Source: Glandiceps talaboti (Eukaryota > Hemichordata > Enteropneusta > Spengelidae). From it: 53,500 bases of DNA. The position numbers and the translations under genes are program-made. Below are positions 1 to 13,465 of this stretch, piece by piece (positions within the stretch are counted from its first letter, which is position 1; the number at the start of each line of letters is the position of its first letter). The notes under the pieces were generated by a model that saw nothing but the letters and a program-made list of their open reading frames with translations, ran no database searches and was not told the DNA's origin. The stretch is taken from the NCBI RefSeq assembly GCF_964340395.1, contig NC_135566.1, forward strand, positions 16,320,001-16,373,500. The letters are read 5' to 3'.

Positions 1-2275
1 TAGTAAGGGTGAAGACTGTCGATTTGTTTTGACACTTCTTCTGTGACTATTTCTACAGTATAGATCAGAAGCACACAAAGTTATTTGTCATTTATAACAC
101 TGGGATAAAAAGAGTACCATGTATATATTTGTTGAATCTGCAGGTTTTTTTTTTTACAACTGAGTAAATTTCTTTATTGTGATATTTGGTGATTACGAGT
201 ATACATTCAAGGCTAGCTGTAAAGTGTAAACAAACTATTGGATATATAGATACACTTCAACTTTGGCTTTATACAACAGTACGGTAAAGTTGAAGTACAG
301 ACTGTGATGATTTGGTTAGACTACATGTACCTTGATTGGATAATGGACTTTCTATGCTGTGAATAGTAATCAATCCATCAAGCCTTTCACACATTTAGAT
401 TGTGGTGTAAATTTACACATGAACAAATAAATTACTACATCCAGAGAATTAGTTTTTTAATAAGACATTTTATTCTACTCAGTTTGTTAGGGGTTTTTTT
501 GTACTTCTGTCGGAATTTACTACATTATTCTTTAAGATCTTCAAATGACCACAAATGTGTATAGAATTTATGAATTTTCTACTGTTTGTTAACGTAGCTT
601 AATAACAAATTTAAGAAATTAATTAAATTAGAATTTTTTATTTCCAAAATTTTCAACCTACATGTAAATGTTATTTGTAGGAAAATTACAGCAGAAGAAA
701 TGTTCAAACGTCTATGAACTATTGATGAATTAGATATGTTGACCATATCACGATGTCATCTCTAATTATCCATGAAAACAATACCTACGAACAATACACA
801 TGACAAAAATACTTCAACACTCTGTGAGAACACAACACATGCAAGCATTTAAAAGGTGTTTGTGTTTCATTTACAGAAGAAATGCATGCGGATATAGTTT
901 TCTTTATAGAAGACTAGTAAGTTGCACCTGAGTCAAATTTTAGAAGAAAGTCTTCCATGTTTGAAGACTATAAGCCTAACCTCGCAACTATATGTATGCT
1001 TTTAATTGTGTTTAAAAATATGGTTCTTATCTTCTTTCCGGCTGAATACTCTGCACTGCAACCCCTTCCTCTGTTTGTTAGTTTGTTTGTTGATCTGGTT
1101 CCTCTTGTGGCTCTGGAACACTTACCTGTTTAGCAGTCTATGATAAAATATGTCCTTAAATGCATGCACATGCACATGATATATTTTTCAGGGAGTGTAC
1201 CTGGGGAGTGGGGCATCAGGAATTGTATATGGGATGTTTCGATTGGAATAATCTTGAGATTCGGAAGGAATATATGGGAATTTAGAGCCATGAGGAAGGG
1301 GTGCGCAATAGGGTAGGGAGATATGTGGGAGGGGGTTGTATCGGAGTCTCATTGTATCAGAAGGAATTCATGGAAAAGCCTTGGGAGGATGCACAGAAGG
1401 GGAGGCATTGGGAAGCTTGTAGAAATCATCGGGGCTTTATTGCTTTTCCTTGCAGACTGTGCAGTCTAATGTTGTATGCTGTCAGCTTTATTTTTTTCAT
1501 TGATCATTATAGTGACTGTCATTGGTTATAGATAATAGTAAAATATCATGGGATATACAAGTTGAACAGACCAGGTATATTCCCTACTTGGCTATAGATA
1601 ATAGTCGGGTTAAGACACAAGTCAATTTACAACCTTAGATTGATCACCTCGGCTAACTATTTCCTGTAATGTATATGCTAGATGACAGAAAGCAGAAAAA
1701 TAATGGGACCTTGATACCCCCACATTCAACAGCACAGAACGAATTTACTCACGAACAGTTCCAATATCAGTTATTCCTTCAATGTTAAACCATAATAATT
1801 TTTTTTTATCGAGAGAATGTTTTATTTGTTTGTGGCAAAGGTAAAATATAATATCAGCATGGTGATGAAGGAGTATAGTGATAGAGTTTTAGGAGGCAAA
1901 GTTCTATTAACATTCTCCAGGTTATACTTTGCCATAATCACAACCACCCAACATCTTGTCCAAATTTGACATCTAATGTCTCTCCTGGGAAATATCTGTT
2001 TGTTCAATCATTAACCTTACAAATTTGGGTTACTTAATCATAATTTGTAGTGAAGCAATCATGGAGTTTAAAGTTGCACCAAGAATTCACAAATGATAGC
2101 AGTCTGAGAATTCAATCACAAGATCCTCCGTCGGTTGACATGTACAGTGTGTGTGTGTGTGAAAGTTTAAATGAGAATGTTATAATGTCAACCTCGTTGA
2201 CACATGTTGGTCATTTATGAGATTTGTGTCATCATCCAACACAGATAGCAATCATAGTTTTTGACGTTCGATTAC
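1..2275. other. No gene seen; AT-rich noncoding DNA
   Basis: No domain-bearing ORF in either strand. The 76-codon ORF at 1301-1531 is low-quality: GGA-rich local sequence with no relatives I recognise. A short GT run lies at about 2149-2160. This may be intron of the LHFPL-like gene or intergenic. Confidence 0.6.
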
Positions 2276-3508
2276 AACTGTGGAAACCAAGCTATCAGCT
2301 AACTGGGATATACAAACTAAAACTTAGTGTTACAACAGTGGAAACCAAGGTCACAACAGTGGAAACCAAGCTATCGGCTAACTATTAAAGTTAGCCACAC
2401 ACTAAAACTATTGTTACAACAGTGGAAACCAAGCTATCGGCTAACTAATATAAACACTCTAAAACTATTGTTACAACAGTGGAAACCAAGCTATCGGCTA
2501 ACTAATATAAACACATTAAAACTATTGTTACAACAGTGGAAACCAAGCTATTGGCTTACTGAGATAGACACAAACTAAAACTATTGTTACAACAGTGGAA
2601 ACCAAGCTTTCAACTGAGATAGACACTGAGATAGACACAAACTAAAACTATTGTTACAAAAGTGAAAACCATGCTTTCAACTGAGATAGAAACTGAGATA
2701 GACACACTAAAACTATTGTTACAACAGTGAAAACGAAGCTATTGGCTTACTAAGGTAGACACAAACTAAAACTTAGTGTTACAACAGTGGAAACCAAGCT
2801 TTCTGTTGAGATAGACACAAACTAAAAATATTGTTACAATAGTGGAACCAAGCTATCGGCTAACTAAGATAACCACACATTAAAACTATTGTTACAACAG
2901 TGGAAACCAAACTTAAGTTTCAGTTGAGATAGCTAAAACTGTTGTTGTTACAACAGTGGAAACCAAGCTATCGGCTACCTAAGTTAGCCACACACTAAAA
3001 CTATTGTTACAACAGTGGAAACCAAACTATCGGCTAAGTAAGTTAGCCACACACTAAAACTATTGTTACAACAGTGGAAACCAAACTATCGGCTAAGTAA
3101 GATAGACACAAACTAAAACTAGTGTTACAAAAGTGGAAACCATGCTTTCAACTGAGATAGACACTGAGATAGACACAAACTAAAACTATTGTTACAACAG
3201 TGGAAACCAAGCTTTCAACTGAGATAGAAACTGAGATAGACACAAACTAAAACTATTGTTACAAAAGTGGAAACCATGCTTTCAACTGAGATAGACACTG
3301 AGATAGACACAAACTAAAAATATTGTTACAACAGTGGAAACCAAGCTATCGGCTACCTAAGTTAGCCACACACTAAAACTATTGTTACAACAGTGAAAAC
3401 CATGCTTTCAGCTGAGATAGACACAAACTAAAACTATTGTTACAACAGTGGAAACCAAGCTTTCAACTGAGATAGAAACTGAGATAGACACAAACTAAAA
3501 CTATTGTT
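2276..3508. repeat. Long minisatellite, unit about 55-75 bp
   Basis: Roughly 18-20 copies built on ACAACAGTGGAAACCAAGC, TATCGGCTAACTAAG, ATAGACACAAACTAAAAC and TATTGTT. Two unit variants alternate: one with TATCGGCTAACT, the other with TTTCAACTGAGATAGA. An 83-codon ORF at 2327-2578 is just the array read in one frame (QQWKPSYRLT repeated). A single related unit stands alone near 30075-30140. Confidence 0.9.
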
Positions 3509-3524
3509 GTCACATGTCCACATA

Positions 3525-3640
3525 AGCTATTGAATGGATATTGGTTTAATTGTATTCACTGTAGGGTGGCATTTGTGATGACTTTCATGCAGTGTACAAT
3601 TTTGGGAGCTTCCAGCAGTGTCTACACTTTCTTGATTACA

Positions 3641-3714
<74 letters not shown>

Positions 3715-3805
3715 CAGCCAAGTTACTGCTATCACCCACTTGTATAATCAGCTACCACATTGAACAACATTATGTACAGTAAGCTGAAAGTTCAGTTTCT
3801 GTCGT
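3525..3805. repeat. Dispersed repeat, first copy, carrying an (ATT)n microsatellite
   Basis: It starts GCTATTGAATGGATATTGG and shares blocks with 50498-50735. The (ATT)n tract at 3643-3713 (about 23 units) lies inside it and replaces the CATTATATCC region of the other copy. Apparent poly-Leu ORF at 3530-3763 is a microsatellite translation. Confidence 0.65.
3643..3713. repeat. (ATT)n microsatellite, about 23 units
   Basis: An uninterrupted run of ATT triplets. Confidence 0.95.
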
Positions 3806-4009
3806 AGTGTCATCCTTAAGTAATCATACAAAACTTTTAACAGGACAGAACTCACATCAGAGTTAAACAAACAACAACTAAATGGCTAGGATTTTTTCAA
3901 AGGGCAAAGAATGTATACAAACAATACTGTGAAGCGGCATAAGTATTTGATTATTTAGAAAACTCATGCTGGTTGTTATCACAAATAAATGGGTGATTGC
4001 AGGTAGCTT

Positions 4010-4545
4010 AAGATAACAGGCAATTTGGGTGATTGACCAGTTTGATTAGAAGACTTATGATGATTGGTCCGTTTATATCATGGAGTGTCTGGTGATTGGC
4101 TAGTTCATAATCATGACTGGTTGTCTTAAATTTTGTAATTGGTCAATCTATATCAATAGATTTTGGTGATAACTTTACATGTATGAGGTCATTTGTGATT
4201 ATGTTAATTAGATTGGGAAGTTTATGGTGATTGGTTACTTTGCATGAGATGCCAGCTAGAGGTCCTTAGTGATTGGTGTGTTTACACCAGGAAGTTTATG
4301 GTGATTGGTTACTTTGCATGAGGAGCCAGCTAGATGTCCTTGGTGATTGGTTTGTTTACACCAGGAAGTTTTTGGTGGTTATAGTTACTAATTTGCATGA
4401 GCCAGTTAGAGGTCCAATTGGCGATTGGTGTTCCAGGAATTCGAAGTTTGTGTTGATTGGTTACTTTATATCAGAAGGTTTTGGTGATTGCATGAATGAG
4501 TACTAATTCTATGAGGGACCTGGAGGTCCTTGGTGATTATAGTGA
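4010..4545. repeat. Degenerate minisatellite, unit about 35-70 bp
   Basis: Many copies of TGGTGATTGGTTACTTTGCA followed by TGAGGAGCCAGCTAGAGGTC, CTTAGTGATTGG and TTTACACCAGGAAG. Divergence rises toward both ends, suggesting an old array with a younger core at about 4,200-4,420. Confidence 0.75.
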
Positions 4546-4645
4546 TATTAACTAAATAATTTGTTAGCTATTGGTTACCTATACACACTAAGGAGCACAT
4601 AGGACCCTTGGTACTTGACTGATTTAAAACAAGTGTCGTTTTCTA

Positions 4646-4669
4646 CCCCCCCCCCCCCCCCCCCCCCCC
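4646..4669. repeat. C24 homopolymer
   Basis: Twenty-four C in a row, followed by TCCTCTATCTC. On the minus strand this is a G24 run able to form quadruplexes; its length is also a likely sequencing-error site. Confidence 0.95.
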
Positions 4670-5190
4670 TCCTCTATCTCTATGTTTCATAGATTGAGAC
4701 TATAATTTCTGTGCTAATTTTGGTCGGCTGATATCATTACCAGATAATATGCAGTTAGACAAATTGCACTCAGTTCTAATTGTAAATTACACAGCAATGA
4801 GTCTGAGCAGCTGTGGCTGCAACGATATGACATAGATTAAACCAGAACCAGGCCATTATACATCCCAAACAGATTTTATCTACTGATATCTTAATGCATT
4901 GCTATACAAAAAGATTGTGTCCATTTGACCGATATCAAAATCCACATATTTTTAGTAGTTCTTCAAAAAGAAATTTCAAAATGTATGGGAATCATATGTA
5001 CATCATTATTAAGAAGGTCAGCGAGTTTGAGAGAAGGTCAAAAAAATTAAGACATTTAATATGAATTTGATGGAAAGAATGGCTCACTCCATTAATTATG
5101 GTCATTAGATGACTTCTAGATTAGGTATTCACTCTTGAAGGACAACTTAGAGTTGGCAGTTCATGAAAGTTGTTTTCTTCCTTGAATGCA

Positions 5191-5283
5191 TTCATGAAGT
5201 GTCTAAAGCTGTTTCCTTTCCTTCATGAAGTGTCCAAAGCTGTTTCCTTTCCTTCATGAAGTGTCCAAAACTGTTTCCTTTCC
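5191..5283. repeat. Three tandem 31-bp copies
   Basis: TTCATGAAGTGTCCAAAGCT followed by GTTTCCTTTCC, starting at 5191, 5222 and 5253. The copies differ by one or two bases. Confidence 0.85.
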
Positions 5284-5724
5284 TTGGCTTCAAGGGCTAC
5301 ATGAAGTGTTCCAACGGCTGCGTACAAGATGAAGTACTTTACTCAGCTTTAACTTCCAAGTACTATCAGGAGGTCAGACTACTTGCAGCAAATGATGATT
5401 GCCGTCATAAACAATTCACTTCAGCCACGATTTATGGATGATGGCAAATGGACAATAAATGACATGGGATAAAAATCTAAATGTGTAAGTGTACATTAGG
5501 ATAGAAAAATGGATTTTTGAGGATCTAAATTGCATGAATTATGATTTCAGTTTACTAGACATTGTCACTGTAATTGCCATTAGCAATAATCTAACACTGG
5601 TCCATTTAAATCTTGCGTTCCCGTTGCACAGACATCCGTGTAAATATGAAGTGGGTGATTCTACTTGAAAGAAAAGGTTTCAGTCGCCAAATAACCCATA
5701 AAGTGCTCTCATTATGCTGTGAAT

Positions 5725-5940
5725 GAAAATGGAGCAGAGTATTTTCAGTTTGTTTGCAGGTTTGTTACAAGGAGAGACTTTTTGAGATTCAGTGGTTTTC
5801 CAGTTTGTTTGCAATTGAAAATGGAGCAGAGTATTTTCAGTTTGTTTGCAGGTTTGTTACAAGGAGAGACTTTTTGAGATTCAGTGGTTTTCCAGTTTGT
5901 TTGCGAGTTTTATTTACGAGGAGAGACTTTTTGAGATGCA
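5725..5940. repeat. 92-bp tandem duplication plus partial third copy
   Basis: GAAAATGGAGCAGAGTATTT and the next 70 bases occur at 5725 and 5817 with almost no change. A shorter third part (GGAGAGACTTTTTGAGATGC) follows near 5919. The near-identity suggests a recent event. Confidence 0.85.
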
Positions 5941-5949
5941 TAGGTGTTG

Positions 5950-8390
5950 TGACATGTTGTTTATGTCACCGTCGTGTTTGTTTGGATCTTCTCGTTATTC
6001 TTGATTCATGATGTAGTGTAAAAGTGCAATCACATCAAAAGTCAGACTACGACAAATTCCCTCATCTACAACACAAAGTTGATGTCATAAAGTCTCTCAG
6101 CTTAATGTGTCATTCCATTTCTAAATTGTCTCGAGACATTACAGGGTAAACTGTTACAGAAATGGCAGTAAAAATGTACAAAATAGTTGAAATTTTCCAG
6201 GAACAGTTTATTTGTTAGGGAGGGTATTACGAAAATTGTTTGAAAATTGCTTCTTTATGAACTGAGTATCATCAAAGGAGTTCCATACTAATCCCTGTGT
6301 ATTAATATTTTTATTCTAAATATGTCTAAAAAGAAAACTGTTTTCCCCAAAATATTTTCTGAGGGTATGGAAGGCATTATTTAGTTATTAAAGTGAAACT
6401 GCTAATACCCATTTTGACTCTATATAGACAAATACCGAAGGGCTAATAAAACTCTCCTGTTTTTGAGAACATTCACTTTTTCTAAAATCGTGCACATTCA
6501 CACGATTTTGTAAATTTGACAAATTTGTCATAACTGTAAGGTTAATTCAGCAATAACAATTTCAAATCGCTAACTGTTCTATCTCCATACGTCATATGAA
6601 CATTTGTAAGTTTTTAGACAAAAATTATTATCAAAGGATTAACAAAGAAACAAAACTCTTAAGATTTCAGAGAAGGAAATGATAGCCGCTAGCACAACAT
6701 GATAAAAAACTAACGTTATCCCAATATAGTACACGTAGATGTTAGTGTACTTTTGTATCAAGGGGTGCAAGAATGCAAGCAAGCTGAGAACTACATGTGT
6801 GTTGCAAGGGGTGTGAGTTAAGTATGTAACGTAGCCTACAGCATAAACATGAGTCTAATCTCGTAATATTCTACAATATCCCTTGTTATCATTCTATAAA
6901 GTCACTGCAGATTATATCATTGATACTGGTGATCTTTTCAACATTAGAAGGTTAGAAGGATTTTACAAGGTTTATCTGCGGCCGAGGATTTCTGAAAATA
7001 TTCAAAACTGATTTGTGACGTAATCTTAGTGTGAGAGTGGAATTCATTTTGATGACCAAAGTTTAAATGCTCAGCTATCAAATACCATAGCAATACAAGT
7101 ACGGTAGTTTTTACTTTTCATTCAATTTTCTTCACATAAATTGAATTCCTAAAAAAAAAAGACTAAAAACATTTTCAGCAAATCATAAACTCTCTCTAGA
7201 ATGAAATCATTGTTTTTATATCTTTAGATTTCAAACATGTTAATCAACTTTGAAATTAGCATATCCCCATGGCAACAAGGTTGGAATTGTCACTTTAGGG
7301 GGTACAAGCAGGGACAGAAGTCTTCAGCATATTAAAATGATCAGACTGGTTGCCATGGTTTCTAATATTCGACTCAAAATGAAGAGATCTACCTGGATTC
7401 GTCCAAAAGCTGACAAAATATTCACTGGTTGTAAAGTCGACGGCAGATATAATAAAGCTCCTAGATCTTCTGCTCAAGTTGATACTTAGTGAGACTGACG
7501 CTGGAGAAAAAAAGCGTCGTAATAACTGCACACAACAGGACATAGAACCACTTTAAAGTTCTATTCTTAGACCTAATCCACACAAGTTTTGTCAAACCAC
7601 GTCTGTTCAGATTTCCTTTCCAAGACTGACATTTCAATGTACGACAGGAATCACGTCACAACGTCACTATAAACACGGAAATGACAACTTTTATTTAAAC
7701 TCAGTCTCTTCAAATCCACAGATTTTGTTGCGATACGATTGAATTCAGGAAATTACACCATAATCATGTAATCGTACACGTTTCATTTGATGGGTTCACA
7801 CAAGGGATTGTTTGAATACGAAGGTGTTAATCAAGGCTTGACCTCTGACCCTGCCTACATCAACTGCGCAGAATTTATCACAACTTTAGACAGTTTTGGT
7901 AGTTGTAGTGTACCTGTAGGTCGACAGGTTAAATCAAGACACATTCTTCTCTTTAAATTCATGTAATTCTCTTTCATGGATAGCAAAGCAAGTAGACTAC
8001 CTTTGACACAGTAAAACATTTTCTGCAATAACACAGGACTATACACAAATATCCTAACAGTTTCCCGTTAATGTATGCTTTACTGAGGACAATATAAGCT
8101 GCACCAGACTGCAACTGGATCATTTTATGAAACGGTTTTATTAAATATAATGACTTATACAGTATATTCATAATATCGTACACCCTACACAGTATTGAAT
8201 CACCTGTTGTTAAACATGTCTGTATCAGATATGACACATGGTGGTTATAACAAAATTCTAGTTAAATCCCCTGGAAAAAGAGTGAACCGTGCATTTCAAT
8301 AGTGGGGTAATTGTTGTAATTTAGTTTACTACAAACTCGACCTCCATTCTTAAAGTAAGGCATTTGAGGACGCAATAATATCTTCATGTT
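5950..8390. other. No gene seen; AT-rich noncoding DNA
   Basis: Short ORFs at 7250-7543 on both strands and at 7855-8237 on the minus strand overlap each other and show no domain. No repeat longer than simple A/T runs was noticed. Confidence 0.55.
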
Positions 8391-8396
8391 TATATC

Positions 8397-8589
<193 letters not shown>

Positions 8590-8598
<9 letters not shown>

Positions 8599-8720
8599 TA
8601 TTGCATAACGACATGCCATAGCAAGCATGGTAAAACATACAAAAATAACATACAGAAATAAAGTGAATAAATTAATAAATTAATTAACTCACTGTCAAAA
8701 GTGAAACGGAATGTAAAACA
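8590..8720 (-). mobile_element. Candidate non-LTR retrotransposon 3' tail
   Basis: Read on the minus strand, TTATGCAATAAGGATTGG runs directly into (GATT)n/(GGTT)n. A 3' end shaped AATAAAGATTG followed by a GATTn tail is typical of CR1/L2-type elements and their SINEs. Only the tail is visible; no reverse transcriptase is nearby. Confidence 0.35.
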
Positions 8721-9840
8721 ATTTGACTATATACATGGTGGAGAAAGAGATTGTAGCCCACAGGTAGTTCTAGACTATATTAACCATAGCAAGAAAGGAG
8801 AAAAAGCTACAATTTAGGGGAACTACCTCACACTTACAGTTCAAATCAACTAATGATGACATGGCAAATCTCAGCCAAATATCTCAAAATTCACTCAGTG
8901 CGGCATCACTTGCTTACTGTAACTTTTAATTGCTTTTGAAAGTGCTTCTATAAGCTAACAAATCAATGCAGCAGATTACTGTGGGAGTTCTTGTTATTTG
9001 GAGCTATTAGACTGTACAAATATCGGCAAGTTAACAAGTCCACCGGGAACAAAGAAGTGAGAGGTAGTAAAAATATAGTCTAGATCATCAAAATCTAATT
9101 GTTGTTAAACATCCATTAATTTCAAAGTACAATTTACGTATTTGATTTCATTTTAATAGCGGGATTAATTCCATACATCATCAATGCATTTAACAAACTA
9201 AACAAATATTTGCGGGTTCTGTGATGTCAAGAGTATTATTAAAACATATCAGTTGAAATGATTACGATTTTAACAGGATTTGGAGAGGGGTTGCTGAAAA
9301 AGTAGATATCCCATCACATTGATTTCGAGAAATAAAATTTATCTCATCAAAACAAAATATTTTCACTAAAAAAAATGTCAAACGAATGTTTTTAAAAATT
9401 CAATATCTTAACTTTTTCCTCTCACTGTTAGTTTTTCAAGGACGACTATTTTTGTTTGGATTTGAGATCCTATAAATCGTCCATATCAAAAAATTTGCAC
9501 AGGATTAAAAATTAGTAAGTAAATATCATTAATTGAATTTAACATGGTGAATTAATTGAGATCAATTGACATTTGGGAAAATCTGTGGAAGTAACGGAAC
9601 AAATGAATTATTTGTAAGATTAATATAGTCTGCCAAGTAGAGACAGACAAATGCAAATTTAAATCAAACATATCATTTCGTAATATTATAGTCTGCTATC
9701 AACATAATTCTATCATTTTCTTTAGTCCAGTGTAATTTTCTCCCACATGTATGTGATTTAAAAGTGAGTATTTAAAAGCTACCCCCCTCTCCAACATGTA
9801 TATACAGAAACACACCACACACAAACACTATACACATGGG
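8720..9840. other. No gene seen; AT-rich noncoding DNA
   Basis: Nothing beyond A/T-rich unique sequence was found in either strand. Confidence 0.5.
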
Positions 9841-9867
9841 CACACACATACATATACCTGTACGTAA

Positions 9868-10133
9868 AATACATACATACATACATACACACACGCACAC
9901 ACACATATAATATACATACATGCATACATACATACATACATACATACATACATACATACATACATACATGCATGCATACATACATACATACATACATGCA
10001 TACATATGCACATACATACATACATACCGTACATACATACATACATACATACATACTGTATACATACATACATGCATATATACATACGTATACATACATA
10101 CATACATCCATCAATCCATCCATACATACATGC
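9868..10133. repeat. (ATAC)n microsatellite with interruptions
   Basis: About 265 bases of ATAC units, with GCAT, CACG and CATC interruptions. Three overlapping minus-strand MYVC-rich ORFs and two plus-strand YIHT-rich ORFs here are repeat translations. Confidence 0.95.
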
Positions 10134-11680
10134 ACACTTTAAACTGACATGTTTAAAGTGTAGTGGTCGCATGTTACATATCTTTCAATGTCCATGTTTT
10201 GGAGTACTTTTTTGAAAAACAACGAAATTTTAAATTTTCGTGTCTGACTCTCGTTTGTATTAAAACACCCTCAAACATAATTGGCCCAACAGAAGATGTA
10301 CAGCACATTAACAACTGCACTTAAACATTTCTTTTAAGAGTTAAAAAGAACTAGTCATTTGCATGGTTGAAAGGGCAATGAAAGAACAGCAGAATATATG
10401 TCACAGCAGAATATCTTTCACTGGAGATAAATAAAGTTGTTAATATTACTTCGAGATCTACAGAATTAAATCTTGTATTTTAAGACTTTTGGTTGTTTCT
10501 GTCATTAGCTTGTCAAAAGTGATCTCACCTGGGTAATAAAGACTTGTTGAAATCTCAGATTAAATATAAAATGAAACTACTTTTTTTATCAACCATGTCA
10601 CTAAAAAAAAATGACAATTTATCATAATTACTGACTTGATCATTTATCATAAAACAGACATCAAAACATTTTTATGGGGGAGGAATTTTAATTACAATTT
10701 GAGTCAGAAAGAGATTGATAAACAGTTACAAAAACCCCAAAGAGAAAAAAAGGACATCCTTGGGGAATATTCCATGGAAGAGTGGCTCTGAAATGATACA
10801 CAAATTTTGATCAATCATGAAATATACATGAATGAAATTGAGTATAGTTTTTAGTCTTCAATTTAGGATATTCTCACTGGACTGGACTGAAGGATAATAA
10901 ATATTCATTTTCAAGTTCATTCCATCATGGTTTCATTACCTTGATAATAATGCTCTTCCATTACATTCTGACATGTTGCTTTCACAGTGAAACAGGAATT
11001 TAAAAAGTAATTTTTTCTTCAAATCACAACTCGGTGTTCTTTTACGTTGCCATAGCTTTCTTAAATATTAAATATAGAATCTTTGTACCAGAAAGGGACA
11101 AATCTTGTAATATTTCCAGATTTCTGCACAAGAAGATCATATTTGTGGTGCAGCAACCTGTTAACTTGCAAAGGGAATTCGAGGATTTTATCTACTTACC
11201 ACCTTACACAAACACTTCAGAATGTGAAAACTATATGCATTAGAGTATCAGGTATATTTTTAGTAAGAGTATAACATTCAACAACATTGTAATACCGATA
11301 TCATAAACGATATAAAGCATATCATAGCCTAGGAAATCACTTACATTTCTACAATCTAGCAAATTACCATGGTAACACAAATGTTTCGGTTGCAGGGAAA
11401 CAATTAAATTATACATGCTATAATGCCTTAAGGTTGGAATTAGCTGAGAAATGAACATCAGGGTAATGTTTGATACATTCTAGTGTTGATGTCTCCTTGA
11501 AATGATCTATGTCTCTACCTTGTTTGCCAACACTCCTACAACAGCATGCAATGGTGACACCAAGTCTAGCATAAAGACACTCTTCGTCTTGATCTCTAAT
11601 GGCCTCTATAGTCCAAGTTAGACAGCAAGTCTGCAAACACACTGAGCAAGTTGAATGACTTGAAGGGAGGACAGCTAATT
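10134..11680. other. No gene seen; AT-rich noncoding DNA
   Basis: Short ORFs at 11034-11274 (plus) and 11240-11642 (minus) carry no recognisable domain and have no clear splice-site context. Confidence 0.5.
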
Positions 11681-11689
11681 TAACTAGGT

Positions 11690-12010
11690 GGGGGGGGGGG
11701 GGGTTCTACAAAATAATTGATGGCCTCAAGAATGAGAGAGGGGTATAACATTACTGCCATTCTCAGTAGGGGGGGGGGGGTTCTATAAAATAATTGATGG
11801 CCTCAAAAATGTGAGAAACATTACTGCCAGTGTCACTATTGGATTGGGGGGGGGGGGTTAAATTCTATAAATATGATTGATGGAATCAAGAATGGGAGAG
11901 GGGTACAACGTTACTGCCATTCTCAGTGGGGGGGGGGGGGTTCTATAAAATAATTGATGGCCTCAAGAATGGAAAAGGCATACAAAATTACTTGCCAGTC
12001 TCACTATAAA
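11690..12010. repeat. Minisatellite phased by G12-14 tracts, about 80-bp unit
   Basis: Four G tracts begin at 11690 (14 G), 11769 (12), 11846 (12) and 11928 (13). Each is followed by TTCTATAAAATAATTGATGG, CCTCAAGAATGGGAGAGGGG and TATAACATTACTGCCATTCT or a close variant. A fifth unit fades without the tract at about 11,990. Confidence 0.88.
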
Positions 12011-12649
12011 AAGGCATGGGGTTACAAAATTACAAACAGCCTTACTAATTAATTAATATCCTTTCTTCTTCTTTTACTAGATTATAGTCTTGATTGCCTC
12101 AATAGTGGAGGAGGGTGATTTCAAGATAACTGATGTCGTGACTGGGACAGAGGGAGGGGTATAAAAATATAATGTTTTTGCTAACTGGGAGTTACCCTTG
12201 TAACGGTAAGGGGGAAATCTGTCATAATTTCCCATACATTCCATAACCCAATAATATTGATGAACCGCTAATGACTGGGAAGCTCAGGTAGTTTTTGCCT
12301 ACTTTTATGTTGTCCTTTAATAACAAAAAATGAATTAAGTAGCTCACTGTAGCCCTAAGTTTTTCTCACGTAAAATTTACCATGGAAAATCACAACTTTG
12401 TCATTATAATTCTAAGATTCACCCAAATGTGACTCTATATATGGCTGATAATTCACTCTAAAAATATACAGGTTCTCTTAGCCCCTTCTCCTTCAAATAA
12501 TGATTGTGCCTTGAAGCAGACAATGCACATTATAAGGCACGTTCATCTCGGTTTTCATCTTATAAATAATAAAGTTACTTTTATTTAATTTCAAAAAGCG
12601 TTATTTTGACATTACTTCATTTCAGCTCATATTTAAAAGTGGACGACGA

Positions 12650-12890
12650 TTTGCAACTCAATAAATTGCAAAAGATTGATAAATGTGTAAAATCTTTCTT
12701 ATTGTCACATATGTACAACTTTTTACACATTTTTTTATAGCCTTTTTTACAGTGTATTGCGTTACAAACAAAAACTTGGTCAGTTTTGTTTCACATTGAT
12801 TTTTCAAGTATGAAACCATGATAAAATTGTTTTATACATGAAAAATCCCAAAATAAATACCCAATTCTCATCCATAAATATAGGAGAAAT
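12650..12890. mobile_element. Palindromic foldback element, copy A (left arm damaged)
   Basis: From CAACTCAATAAATTGCAAAA on, the sequence is colinear with copies B and C, ending at TAAATACCCAATTCTCATCC. The outer left arm is missing or replaced, so the mirror symmetry is only partial. Confidence 0.65.
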
Positions 12891-12954
12891 TACAAAAGTG
12901 ATCACAGTTTTTTCTACAAAGGTGTAATTTCAACTTGCGAAGAAAATTGGCGAA

Positions 12955-13065
12955 AGGACTAACTGTAATAATGGTCACAATGTCTAGCAACTCATAGTGA
13001 CAAACCCCCTTAGGTCACTCCTTTTTTTCCTTGGCTGAACGAAAGAAAATATTGGAAAATAAATC
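12955..13065. repeat. Dispersed repeat, copy 1 (second copy at 38345-38425)
   Basis: TGTCTAGCAACTCATAGTGA, CAAACCCCCTTAGGTCAC and GAAAGAAAATATTGGA match the block at 38346-38418 with a few changes. No coding content. Confidence 0.6.
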
Positions 13066-13465
13066 TAATTATTATCTTATCTGGTCAGTTTCAGCCCAAA
13101 TACAATTCTAGACTTCTACTTTGCATCCCTAATATACAAAAATGTAGTACATGTCGAACCTCTAGCTGAACTTGAAGATTAGTCAGTGTTATAATATATC
13201 AACTTTTCTCTAAGAAATATCATATTTTCCATAACATATCATGTTGCCAGTATCTACAGATTAGAGTTGATCTCTGTGATATGCAAAGCAAAAACAACCT
13301 TAGATAGTCAAATCTCTCTTGTCTATTAACTAGTCTTGACTCGATAAAATAAAAGCACTGAAGTGAATTGATAGTCTAGCAACTTTATAATACAATCATG
13401 TTTATCAATTGTTGTACACCATTCTGCATATTTACAGCACTGGGACCAAAAAGCTCTAAAAATGC

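Noticed and set aside
2276-3508. CRISPR-like look of repeated units with variable middle parts
   Set aside because: The genome is animal-like, unit lengths are irregular and the variable parts are themselves repeated, so it is a minisatellite.
9772-10215. Five overlapping ORFs of 69-118 codons on both strands
   Set aside because: All are translations of the ATAC microsatellite (MYVC or YIHT repeats), not proteins.
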